Shown here in pieces: positions 21,441 through 28,199 of a DNA stretch of 64,000 nt. The stretch spans positions 124,001-188,000 of the forward strand of contig CAVSME010000001.1 of NCBI GenBank assembly GCA_963728985.1, given 5' to 3'. Source of the stretch: DASXAI01 sp963728985 (GTDB lineage: Bacteria > Actinomycetota > Acidimicrobiia > Acidimicrobiales > Ilumatobacteraceae). A program made the translations under genes and the position numbers. The notes below the pieces were generated by a model. It saw nothing but the letters and a program-made list of their open reading frames with translations, searched no databases and was not told the origin of the DNA. Position 1 is the stretch's first letter. Each line of letters opens with the position of its first letter.

Positions 21441-21635
21441 GTGGCTGCTGTATGTGAGGTCTGTGGCAAGCACCCGTCCTGGGGCCGATCCGTGTCGCAC
21501 TCGCACGTACGCACGAAGCGGCGCTGGAACCCGAACATCCAGCGGGTGCGGGCACTCGTCGAGGGCGCTCCTCGCCGGGTGAACGTGTGCACGTCATGCA
21601 TCAAGGCCGGCAAGATCGTCAAGGCCGGCCGGTAG
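21441..21635 (+). CDS. rpmB: Large ribosomal subunit protein bL28
   Basis: 64 residues starting at GTG 21441 (VAAVCEVCGKHPSWGRSVSH). It contains CEVC near the N-terminus and CTSC near the C-terminus, the four-Cys zinc-binding (C+) form of L28, and the conserved KRRWNPNIQRV. It is a structural protein of the 50S subunit. A GAGAGG box precedes the start. The zinc-dependent form may be subject to zinc-responsive paralogue exchange in actinobacteria, but no second copy is in view. Confidence 0.95.
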   Translation: MAAVCEVCGKHPSWGRSVSHSHVRTKRRWNPNIQRVRALVEGAPRRVNVCTSCIKAGKIVKAGR

Positions 21636-21646
21636 GCGCAGTCGCG

Positions 21647-21886
21647 GTGCAAGGCGTCGTGAAGGCCTACGACCCGGGCACGGGAGACGGCGTGCTCGTG
21701 CGGGACACGGATCTATCGGAATACGATCTAGCCGCCGGTGCGCTGGCAGGCTCGATCTTCCGGATGCTGCGTCCCGGGCAACGTGTCGTGTTCGAGCTCG
21801 ACGCCCAGGGCCAGGCCACCCGCCTGCGCATTGGCAGCGAAGAAGACATGGGCACCCCTGGGTACCCTGATCGAAACAGCGGGTAG
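21647..21886 (+). CDS. Small cold-shock-domain-like protein
   Basis: 79 residues if started at GTG 21647, eleven bases after rpmB. The beginning VQGVVKAYDPGTGDGVLVRD resembles the first strands of a cold-shock/OB fold, and RPGQRVVFELDAQGQATRLR resembles its end, but the RNP aromatic motifs of true Csp proteins are not evident. The start lacks a strong ribosome-binding site, so an in-frame start nearby is possible. Probably expressed with rpmB. RNA binding is inferred only. Confidence 0.6.
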   Translation: MQGVVKAYDPGTGDGVLVRDTDLSEYDLAAGALAGSIFRMLRPGQRVVFELDAQGQATRLRIGSEEDMGTPGYPDRNSG

Positions 21887-21918
21887 GAACCGCCAACGGC
21901 GGCGGAGAGGAGCAGACG

Positions 21919-23712
21919 ATGACGGCCACGACGTCCAACCAGCGACTGCAGGCGTGGGTCGACGAGTGGGCAGCTGTGCTCCAGCCGGCACAGGTGCACT
22001 GGTGCGACGGAACGGCCGCGGAGTACGACCAGCTGTGCGCCGAGCTCGTGGCCTCGGGCACCTTCACCAAGCTCGACGACGCCAAGCGCCCGAACTCCTA
22101 TTGGGCCCACTCGGACCCGGCTGACGTCGCTCGCGTCGAGGACCGCACGTTCATCTGCACCGACGAGGAAGCAGACGTCGGACCCACCAACAACTGGCGC
22201 GATCCGGCCGAGATGAGGGCGCAGATGAAGGGCCTCTTCACCGGCGCCATGCGGGGCCGCACCATGTACGTGGTGCCGTTCTCGATGGGCCCGCTCGGCT
22301 CGCTCATCGCTCACATCGGCGTGCAGCTCACCGACTCGGCCTACGTCGCCGCCTCGATGCGCACCATGACCCGCATGGGCCAGGGCGCTCTCGACGTGCT
22401 CGGCGACGGCGACTGGGTGCCGTGCGTGCACTCGCTCGGCGCCCCCCTCGAACCCGGCGAGGCCGACGTGCCGTGGCCGTGCGACGCCGACAACAAGTTC
22501 ATCGTCCACTTCCCCGCCACGCGCGACATCTGGAGCTACGGCTCGGGCTACGGGGGCAACGCCCTCCTCGGCAAGAAGTGCTTCGCCCTGCGCATCGCCT
22601 CGGTCATGGCCCGCGACGACGGCTGGCTGGCCGAGCACATGCTGATCCTCAAGCTCACCTCGCCCGAGGGCGAGTCCCGCTACATCGCCGGCGCCTTCCC
22701 GTCGGCGTGCGGCAAGACCAACCTGGCCATGATCATCCCCACGATGCCCGGCTGGAAGGCCGAGACCGTCGGCGACGACATCTGCTGGATGAAGTTCGGC
22801 GACGATGGCCAGCTCTACGCCATCAATCCGGAAGCCGGGTTCTTCGGCGTGGCCCCGGGCACGGGTGACGAAACCAACCCCAACGCCATGAAGACCCTGT
22901 GGGGCAACTGCGTCTTCACCAACACCGCGCTCACCGACGACGGCGACGTGTGGTGGGAGGGCATGACCAAGGAGAAGCCGGCCCACGTCACGGACTGGAA
23001 GGGCAACGACTGGACGCCCGAGTCGTCCACGCCGGCCGCTCATCCCAATGCCCGCTTCACGGCGCCGGCGGCCCAGTGTCCGGTCATCGCGCCGGAGTGG
23101 CAGAACCCGAAGGGCGTGCCCATCTCGGCCATCCTCTTCGGCGGTCGCCGGGCCACGGTGGTGCCCCTGGTCAACGAGGCCTTCGACTGGCAGCACGGCG
23201 TCTTCCTCGGCTCCATCATGGGGTCCGAGACCACCGCCGCCGCCACCGGTCGGGTCGGCGTGGTGCGCCGCGATCCCTTCGCCATGCTCCCGTTCTGCGG
23301 CTACAACATGGCCGACTACTGGGCCCACTGGCTGAAGATCGGCGAGCGCAAGGGCGCCAAGCTCCCCAAGATCTTCTTCGTCAACTGGTTCCGCAAGGAC
23401 GCCGACGGCAAGTTCCTGTGGCCCGGCTTCGGTGACAACAGCCGGGTGCTGAAGTGGGTGTTCGAGCGGGTGTCGGGCGAGACGGAGGCCGTCGACACGC
23501 CCATCGGTCGCCTCCCCGCCGAGGGCGCCATCGACACCGAGGGCCTCACCCTCGACGAGGCGCAGAGGGCCGAGCTGCTGCGGGTCGACGTGGAGGGCTG
23601 GCGCAAGGAGATCCCCGACATCGAGGACTTCTACAACCGCTTCGGCGACCGGGTCCCCGACCAGCTGCGGGGCCAGCTGTCCGCCCTCGACGATCGCCTG
23701 GCGGCTCGCTGA
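21919..23712 (+). CDS. pckG: Phosphoenolpyruvate carboxykinase (GTP)
   Basis: 597 residues, full length for the GTP-dependent class. It interconverts oxaloacetate and phosphoenolpyruvate with GTP/GDP, the entry step of gluconeogenesis. The kinase P-loop FPSACGKTNLAM, the metal- and substrate-binding segments (TNNWRDP, PFSMGPLGSL) and GFFGVAPGTG are all intact. A strong GAGAGGAG box lies before ATG 21919. It stands in its own transcription unit with the small RAM-domain gene downstream. Confidence 0.97.
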   Translation: MTATTSNQRLQAWVDEWAAVLQPAQVHWCDGTAAEYDQLCAELVASGTFTKLDDAKRPNSYWAHSDPADVARVEDRTFICTDEEADVGPTNNWRDPAEMRAQMKGLFTGAMRGRTMYVVPFSMGPLGSLIAHIGVQLTDSAYVAASMRTMTRMGQGALDVLGDGDWVPCVHSLGAPLEPGEADVPWPCDADNKFIVHFPATRDIWSYGSGYGGNALLGKKCFALRIASVMARDDGWLAEHMLILKLTSPEGESRYIAGAFPSACGKTNLAMIIPTMPGWKAETVGDDICWMKFGDDGQLYAINPEAGFFGVAPGTGDETNPNAMKTLWGNCVFTNTALTDDGDVWWEGMTKEKPAHVTDWKGNDWTPESSTPAAHPNARFTAPAAQCPVIAPEWQNPKGVPISAILFGGRRATVVPLVNEAFDWQHGVFLGSIMGSETTAAATGRVGVVRRDPFAMLPFCGYNMADYWAHWLKIGERKGAKLPKIFFVNWFRKDADGKFLWPGFGDNSRVLKWVFERVSGETEAVDTPIGRLPAEGAIDTEGLTLDEAQRAELLRVDVEGWRKEIPDIEDFYNRFGDRVPDQLRGQLSALDDRLAAR

Positions 23713-23765
23713 GACCCCTCGCGCGCCAGAGGTAGTGTCCGGCGCAGTCGTCGAGGAGGACCGTC

Positions 23766-24002
23766 ATGTCCGTCAGCGCGTACATCCTCATCCAGACCGA
23801 GGTCGGGAAGGCCGCCACCGTGGCCGATCAGGTTCGCACCGTCGACGGGGTGGCATCGGCTGACGATGTGACCGGCCCCTACGACGTGATCGCCCGGGCC
23901 GAGGCCGAGACCGTGGACGAGCTCGGTCGCATGGTGGTCAGCAAGGTGCAGATGATCGACGGGATCACCCGCACCCTGACCTGCCCGGTTGTCAATATTT
24001 GA
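23766..24002 (+). CDS. Stand-alone Lrp/AsnC ligand-binding (RAM) domain protein
   Basis: 78 residues, only the effector-binding half of an Lrp/AsnC regulator: AYILIQTEVGKAATVADQVR, then VDGVASADDVTGPYDVIARA and a C-terminal strand. There is no helix-turn-helix. Such stand-alone RAM proteins assemble as dimers or octamers and bind small ligands such as amino acids. A GAGGAGG box precedes ATG 23766. Its stop touches the stop of the convergent membrane protein gene with no gap. Confidence 0.85.
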   Translation: MSVSAYILIQTEVGKAATVADQVRTVDGVASADDVTGPYDVIARAEAETVDELGRMVVSKVQMIDGITRTLTCPVVNI

Positions 24003-24377
24003 TCACTGCCCGACGAGGAGGGCCCGGATGCCGAGGCCCATCACGAACAGGCCGCCGAGCCCGTAGAGCAGGTAGAGCCGGTGGCGCATCTGCATGCGGT
24101 ACGAGTAGATGATCCCCACGGCGATGATGGCGACGAACCCGTAGAACATGTGGAACTTGGGCGCCACGTACTTCTCGCCGGCCACCAGCCCGACACCCAG
24201 GCCGACCTGCACGAACACCGCCAGCTCGACGACGATGGTGAACCACCACAGGGCGCGGGTGCGCAGCGCCGGCAGCCAGTTGGCACCAAGCGCCCACGCG
24301 CCGGCCAGCCCGTTGCCGATGATGACGAACCAGGCCCAGCCCTTGTGGATGTCGAGGAGGAGCTGCGCGTACAGCAG
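24003..24377 (-). CDS. Four-helix membrane protein, apparent CTG start
   Basis: About 124 residues with four predicted transmembrane helices (WAWFVIIGNGLAGAWAL; WWFTIVVELAVFVQVGL; FYGFVAIIAVGIIYSY; LYGLGGLFVMGLGIRAL) and a DIHKGW motif before helix 1. No ATG, GTG or TTG lies upstream of helix 1 in this frame; the first GTG (24218) would cut off more than one helix. A CTG at 24377 has GGGAG seven bases upstream, so I propose it as the start, 17 bp after the DUF455 stop. Function unknown; last gene of the VOC-mhuD-DUF455 operon. Confidence 0.6.
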   Translation of the reverse strand: MLYAQLLLDIHKGWAWFVIIGNGLAGAWALGANWLPALRTRALWWFTIVVELAVFVQVGLGVGLVAGEKYVAPKFHMFYGFVAIIAVGIIYSYRMQMRHRLYLLYGLGGLFVMGLGIRALLVGQ

Positions 24378-24394
24378 GCGGTAGCTCCCGGCCC

Positions 24395-25213
24395 CTACGA
24401 CGCCACGCCGGCGGTCTGCTTCTCCTGCGCCTCGGCGAAGGCCTCGGCGGCGATGTCGACCAGCTCGACGATCTCCTCGTCGCTGAACCCGGCCAGCCGG
24501 CGGAAGTTGCGGGCCAGGTGCACGGGGTTCTCGTCGCGCTCGCCCCGGAAGCCGCCGAAGCTGAACAGCTTGTCGACCGCCTTCTGGAAGTCGAGCGCCT
24601 GCTTCTGGCGCTCGGGATCAGTGGCGGTGAGGCGCCGAAGCCAGTCCGAGCCCATCTTCACGTGGGTCACCTCGTCGGCCAGCATCCAGTCCTCGCAGAA
24701 GGACAGAACCGGGTCGCCGAACGTGTCACCCACGTCGCGCATGGTCTTGAACACGTCGATGGCCAGGCCCTCGAGGGCCCGGTTGACGCCGGTGAGGCGC
24801 AGCACCGGATCGGGGTTGCAGGCCGCCTCGTAGAGCATGGTCTGCTCGGCGAACTCGCCGATGGGCGTGCCCATGTGGTCGATCAGCTTGACCGAGATCT
24901 CGACGTGGCGGGCCTCGTCCCAGCACTGCCGGGCCATGTCCAGCTTGAGTGCGAACGGCGCCTGCTCCCGGCCGTCGCCGGTCTCGAAGTCCCAGCACGT
25001 GCGCCCGGCGCCCTCCAGGGCCTGGATCTCGCCCATGAAGATGCCGTGCATCAGGCCCCGAGCGTTGTCCGGCGCGTTGACGTAGCTCGGCGCCAGCGTG
25101 TTGAACTGCGCTTCCTCGGCGGCATTGCGGGGATCGAAGACCACTTCCTCGATGCGGATGCGCTCGAAGCGCTCGTCCCGGGCCAGCTCTTCCACGGGCA
25201 AGATGCGCTTCAT
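24395..25213 (-). CDS. DUF455-type ferritin-like protein
   Basis: 272 residues from ATG 25213, which has AAGGAGG seven bases upstream; the frame's more upstream starts fall in mhuD. Two helix-borne metal motifs are visible, DEARHVEIS and DEVTHVKMG, each an E-x-x-H expected of a di-iron ferritin-like bundle, with further Glu between. I assign it to DUF455 from the general pattern. The reaction is unknown; oxidation or oxygen/peroxide chemistry is inferred. Encoded two bases after the MhuD-like gene, which suggests a shared iron or haem theme. Confidence 0.7.
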   Translation of the reverse strand: MKRILPVEELARDERFERIRIEEVVFDPRNAAEEAQFNTLAPSYVNAPDNARGLMHGIFMGEIQALEGAGRTCWDFETGDGREQAPFALKLDMARQCWDEARHVEISVKLIDHMGTPIGEFAEQTMLYEAACNPDPVLRLTGVNRALEGLAIDVFKTMRDVGDTFGDPVLSFCEDWMLADEVTHVKMGSDWLRRLTATDPERQKQALDFQKAVDKLFSFGGFRGERDENPVHLARNFRRLAGFSDEEIVELVDIAAEAFAEAQEKQTAGVAS

Positions 25214-25214
25214 G

Positions 25215-25571
25215 TCATGCCTCCTTGGCCGGTGCCGCCTGAGCGATCTCATAGGACCATAGTTCGGAGCTGACCGCCACCGGCGGGGCCCCGCCGCCGT
25301 GACCATGGCCGTGACCTTCGCCACCACCAGCAGCCGGACCCTGGTGGCCGCGCCCGAAGGCGGCGCTGTTCACCCACGCCTGGAAGCTCTCCTCGTCGCG
25401 CCAGCGCGTCACCACGAGCCACGTGGTGCGGCCGTCGGTGGGCTGGAACAGCTCGAAGCCCTCGAAGCCCTCCTGGTTGTCGACGGCGCCGGCGCGGGCG
25501 GCGAAGCGCCGGGCCAGCTCGTCCCCCGAGTCGGCGGGCACGGTAATGGCGTTGATCTTGATGACGGTCAT
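25215..25571 (-). CDS. MhuD/IsdG-like haem-degrading monooxygenase (ABM fold)
   Basis: 118 residues beginning MTVIKINAITVPADSGDELA, very like mycobacterial MhuD, with the conserved Asn in KINAI, a WLVVTRW strand and FQAWVNSAAFGRGH carrying the candidate haem-ligand His. MhuD cleaves haem without releasing CO to liberate iron. Unlike MhuD it has a Gly/His-rich loop (GHGHGHGGG) before the last strand, which could bind metal. The start overlaps the VOC gene stop (25568-25571). Assignment within the ABM superfamily rests on the N-terminal match; haem activity is inferred. Confidence 0.7.
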   Translation of the reverse strand: MTVIKINAITVPADSGDELARRFAARAGAVDNQEGFEGFELFQPTDGRTTWLVVTRWRDEESFQAWVNSAAFGRGHQGPAAGGGEGHGHGHGGGAPPVAVSSELWSYEIAQAAPAKEA

Positions 25572-26134
25572 GCGGGGTCCACGACCGCAGAGCCGGCGAG
25601 GTGCGTGGTCGGCAGCCAGGACAGCTCCCCCGAGTCCATCAGCTCCCGCGCCGCCGGGACCGGGTCGGTGTCGCGGAAGAACGCCTCGTCGACGCCATCC
25701 GTGGGATCACGCACCCACCACGACGCCTCCAGCGCGATGCCGTTGTTGTCGTGGAAGTACACCGAGTGGACGAAGCCGTGGTCCACGACCCGGGTGACCT
25801 CCACGTCGTGATCCTCCAGACGGCGCTGGAGCGTGTTCAGCGCGGCCTCGTCGGGCAGCGTGAACGAGACGTGGTCGAACTGCGCCGGGAACGTGAACGG
25901 GATGCCGGCCGGCTTCTCGAACTCGCCGATCTCGGTTCCGGCCCACTCGAAGAACGCGACCGTGCTCTGCGGGCCGATCCGGAAGAAGTAGTGCCGCATC
26001 GGCCCGGCCGAGATCGTGGCCACGAGCGGCATCTGCAGGACCCCGTGGTAGAAGCGGACGGTCTCGTCCATGTCATTGGTCACGAGGGCGAGGTGGTTGA
26101 CGCCCGCCCAGCGCGCTGCGGTGTCATCAGGCAT
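25568..26134 (-). CDS. VOC-superfamily (glyoxalase/dioxygenase-like) protein
   Basis: 188 residues from ATG 26134. Two beta-alpha-beta-beta-beta halves are visible: GVNHLALVTNDMDETVRFYH (about 10-29) and FDHVSFTLPDEAALNTLQRR, with metal-ligand candidates in NHLAL, FDHVSF and the late Glu of GIALEASWW. VOC enzymes use a divalent metal for isomerisation or ring cleavage; the substrate is unknown. TAGCGT lies seven bases upstream, so this is the likely leaderless first gene of the operon continuing to mhuD, DUF455 and the membrane protein. Confidence 0.8.
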   Translation of the reverse strand: MPDDTAARWAGVNHLALVTNDMDETVRFYHGVLQMPLVATISAGPMRHYFFRIGPQSTVAFFEWAGTEIGEFEKPAGIPFTFPAQFDHVSFTLPDEAALNTLQRRLEDHDVEVTRVVDHGFVHSVYFHDNNGIALEASWWVRDPTDGVDEAFFRDTDPVPAARELMDSGELSWLPTTHLAGSAVVDPA

Positions 26135-26141
26135 GCGCGGC

Positions 26142-26147
26142 ACGCTA
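26142..26147 (-). promoter_or_regulatory. -10 box for leaderless VOC operon
   Basis: TAGCGT on the minus strand, seven bases before ATG 26134, with no ribosome-binding site. Confidence 0.5.
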
Positions 26148-26155
26148 TCGGGAAG

Positions 26156-26219
26156 CCGGCGGCATGCTGCCGCCGGATCCCGCCCGGCGAGGAGGTGAGT
26201 GGCGGCGCAGTGCGCCGCC
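26156..26219. terminator. Two strong hairpins downstream of the Fe-ADH gene
   Basis: CCGGCGGCA-TGC-TGCCGCCGG (26156-26176) and GGCGGCGC-AGT-GCGCCGCC (26201-26219) are perfect 9-bp and 8-bp stems with three-base loops. They lie between the end of the 26278 gene and the promoter of the VOC operon, both minus strand. No T-run follows. They may terminate the upstream unit or be REP-like elements. Confidence 0.45.
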
Positions 26220-26277
26220 GGCGCAGGCGCTGGCGGCATTGTCCGAGTGCGGCGAGTCGGCGCCGAAGAGGCGCCGC

Positions 26278-27387
26278 TTAAGACGCGGCCGCGAGGATGG
26301 CTCGGGCCTCTTCTTCGCTGACCGGGCGGGGGTTGGCCCGCACCGCCACGCTCGCCTGCGACAGCCGAGCCACGGCGTCGAGGTCCTCGTCGGTCACCCC
26401 CACCTCGCTCAGCGTCGACGGCAGCCCGGCCCGTACGGCCAGGCGGGCCACGGCGGCGGCCGGGTCGCTCGGGTCACCGAGGACGGCGCCCAGGCGGGCC
26501 AGCTCGGCCGCCGCCACCTCGGCGTTGAAGCGCATGGCGTGGGGCAGGATCAAGGAGTTGGCCAGGCCGTGGGAAATGCCGGCCCGAGCACCGAGGAGCT
26601 GGGCCAGCCCGTGGTGGACCCCCATCGAGGCGTTCTCCAGGGCCCGGCCGGCGAGGGCCGAGCCCTCCAGCAGGGCGGTGCGGGCCTCGATGTCGTCGGG
26701 CTCGTCGACCACGTTGGGCAGCGACCGCACGATGCGGTCGGCCCCAGCGAGGGCGATGGCCTCCGCCTCGGGGGACCGGCGCGTGGCGTAGGTGGCCTCC
26801 ACGCAGTGGGCCAGTGCGTTCATCGCCGTCTCGGCGCTGACGCGCGCCGGCGTGGACAGGGTCAGCACCGGGTCGTAGACGACGGCGACCGGAGCCGTCG
26901 TCGGGCCGCCCCCACCCGACTTGGCTCGCGTCCGCTCGTCGGTCACGCCGAAGTGCGGGGTGAGCTCGGCCCCGGAGTAGGTCGTGGGCACGGCTATGTG
27001 GAGCAGCGCCGGCCGGTCGGTGTACGACGCGCCCGGCGTCCCCGCCTCCTGCTCGAGGAAGTAGGACACCGCCTTGCCGAGATCCATGCACGACCCGCCG
27101 CCGAAGCTGACGATCCCGTCGACCCCGTCACGGCGCGCCTGCAGGATGGCGGCCTGCACGGCCGACGCCGGCACGTGGGACCGCACCCCGCCGAAGGTGG
27201 ACGCGACGGTCCGGTCGAGCCGGGCGATCAGCCGGACGCCGTCGGGCGATTCCAGCCGCCCCGCCGTCGACACGACGAGCACCCGCCGGGCGCCGAGATC
27301 GCGGACGATGCCGGGCAGGAGATCGAGCGTCCCGGCACCGAAGTGCATGCGCTGCGCGTACCCGGTGTGCACCCACGAGGTGGACAT
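26278..27387 (-). CDS. Iron-containing alcohol dehydrogenase / maleylacetate reductase family
   Basis: 369 residues from ATG 27387. The NAD(P)-binding Gly-rich stretch FGGGSCMDLGKA and the helical metal-binding half (NALAHCVEATYA, MGVHHGLAQLLG, ISHGLANSLILPH) fit group III dehydrogenases of the maleylacetate reductase branch. Those enzymes reduce maleylacetate or related keto acids in aromatic breakdown; the substrate here is not proved. The ATG overlaps the upstream PIG-L stop by one base, so the two genes form a coupled pair. Confidence 0.8.
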   Translation of the reverse strand: MSTSWVHTGYAQRMHFGAGTLDLLPGIVRDLGARRVLVVSTAGRLESPDGVRLIARLDRTVASTFGGVRSHVPASAVQAAILQARRDGVDGIVSFGGGSCMDLGKAVSYFLEQEAGTPGASYTDRPALLHIAVPTTYSGAELTPHFGVTDERTRAKSGGGGPTTAPVAVVYDPVLTLSTPARVSAETAMNALAHCVEATYATRRSPEAEAIALAGADRIVRSLPNVVDEPDDIEARTALLEGSALAGRALENASMGVHHGLAQLLGARAGISHGLANSLILPHAMRFNAEVAAAELARLGAVLGDPSDPAAAVARLAVRAGLPSTLSEVGVTDEDLDAVARLSQASVAVRANPRPVSEEEARAILAAAS

Positions 27388-28199
27388 CAGTCGAGCCCGG
27401 CCAGGGCATCCTCCGTGACGCCCGGCGGTAGGCCCTTGTGGATGAACCATTCGGTGCCGAACGTCCCCCGGAAGCCCTCGTCGGGCATCTCGAGGAAGAA
27501 CGTCGAGTCCGTGGTCTGGCTGGCATGGCAGGCCAACGACGACCGCTTCAGGTCGACGAAGTCGCTCACGTCGACCCGCGTCGTGATCTCCGCCTCGGAC
27601 ATCCCGAACGGGCGGCCGTCGTCGGTCCACGACGACGGATCCTCGATGTCGCCGTCGGGGATGTCGATCTCGTGGCCGGCCTCCCGCGCCGCCGCCATCT
27701 GCCGCAGCATGAAGTCGCGGTTGAAGGTCGACTCGTACACCTCACGGGTGCCGGCCAGCTCGGCGGCGCGATGACCCACCTCGTGCACACGGATGTGGTC
27801 AGGGTGGCCGTAATTGCCGTGCCAGTCGTAGAGCGTCACCACGTCGGCGTGCTCCTCGCGCAGGATGGTGGCCAGGCGCACGGCCGCCTCTTCCACGTCG
27901 GCCTGGAGGAACGACGCCGGGTCGCCGTTCTGGGCCCAGCCGGTCATGCCCGAGTCGACGTACCCGAGCCACTCCACGCGCTCCACCCCGAGCACCTCGG
28001 CCGAGCGCACCGTCTCCGCCCGGCGTCGCGCCAGGAGCGTCTCGCCCGGCGCCAGGTCGTCGGGAACCTCGCCGCACTCCCCACCCGTGGCGATGACCAG
28101 CACCACGCGATGACCGGCAGCGGCCGCCTTGGCCATGGTGCCACCGGTGCCGATGGACTCGTCGTCGGGATGGGCGTGGAAACAGACGAGGGTCCCCAT
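27387..28199 (-). CDS. PIG-L family deacetylase (MshB/Mca-like)
   Basis: 270 residues from ATG 28199. The zinc motif AHPDDES near the N-terminus and the later HPDHIRVHEVG are the hallmarks of PIG-L/LmbE N-acetylglucosaminyl deacetylases and mycothiol amidases. In actinobacteria such enzymes act in mycothiol metabolism, but the substrate cannot be fixed from sequence alone. It is coupled by one-base overlaps to the CoA-transferase upstream and the Fe-ADH downstream, so the unit runs 30295 to 26278. Confidence 0.85.
   Translation of the reverse strand: MGTLVCFHAHPDDESIGTGGTMAKAAAAGHRVVLVIATGGECGEVPDDLAPGETLLARRRAETVRSAEVLGVERVEWLGYVDSGMTGWAQNGDPASFLQADVEEAAVRLATILREEHADVVTLYDWHGNYGHPDHIRVHEVGHRAAELAGTREVYESTFNRDFMLRQMAAAREAGHEIDIPDGDIEDPSSWTDDGRPFGMSEAEITTRVDVSDFVDLKRSSLACHASQTTDSTFFLEMPDEGFRGTFGTEWFIHKGLPPGVTEDALAGLD

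Noticed and set aside
21919..23712. Possible ATP-type carboxykinase
   Set aside because: Length and motifs (FPSACGKTNLAM, TNNWRDP) fit the GTP-dependent class.
23992..24297. A 101-codon minus-strand frame over the membrane-protein gene
   Set aside because: Its translation is Arg/His/Pro-rich, while the neighbouring frame gives four clean transmembrane helices.
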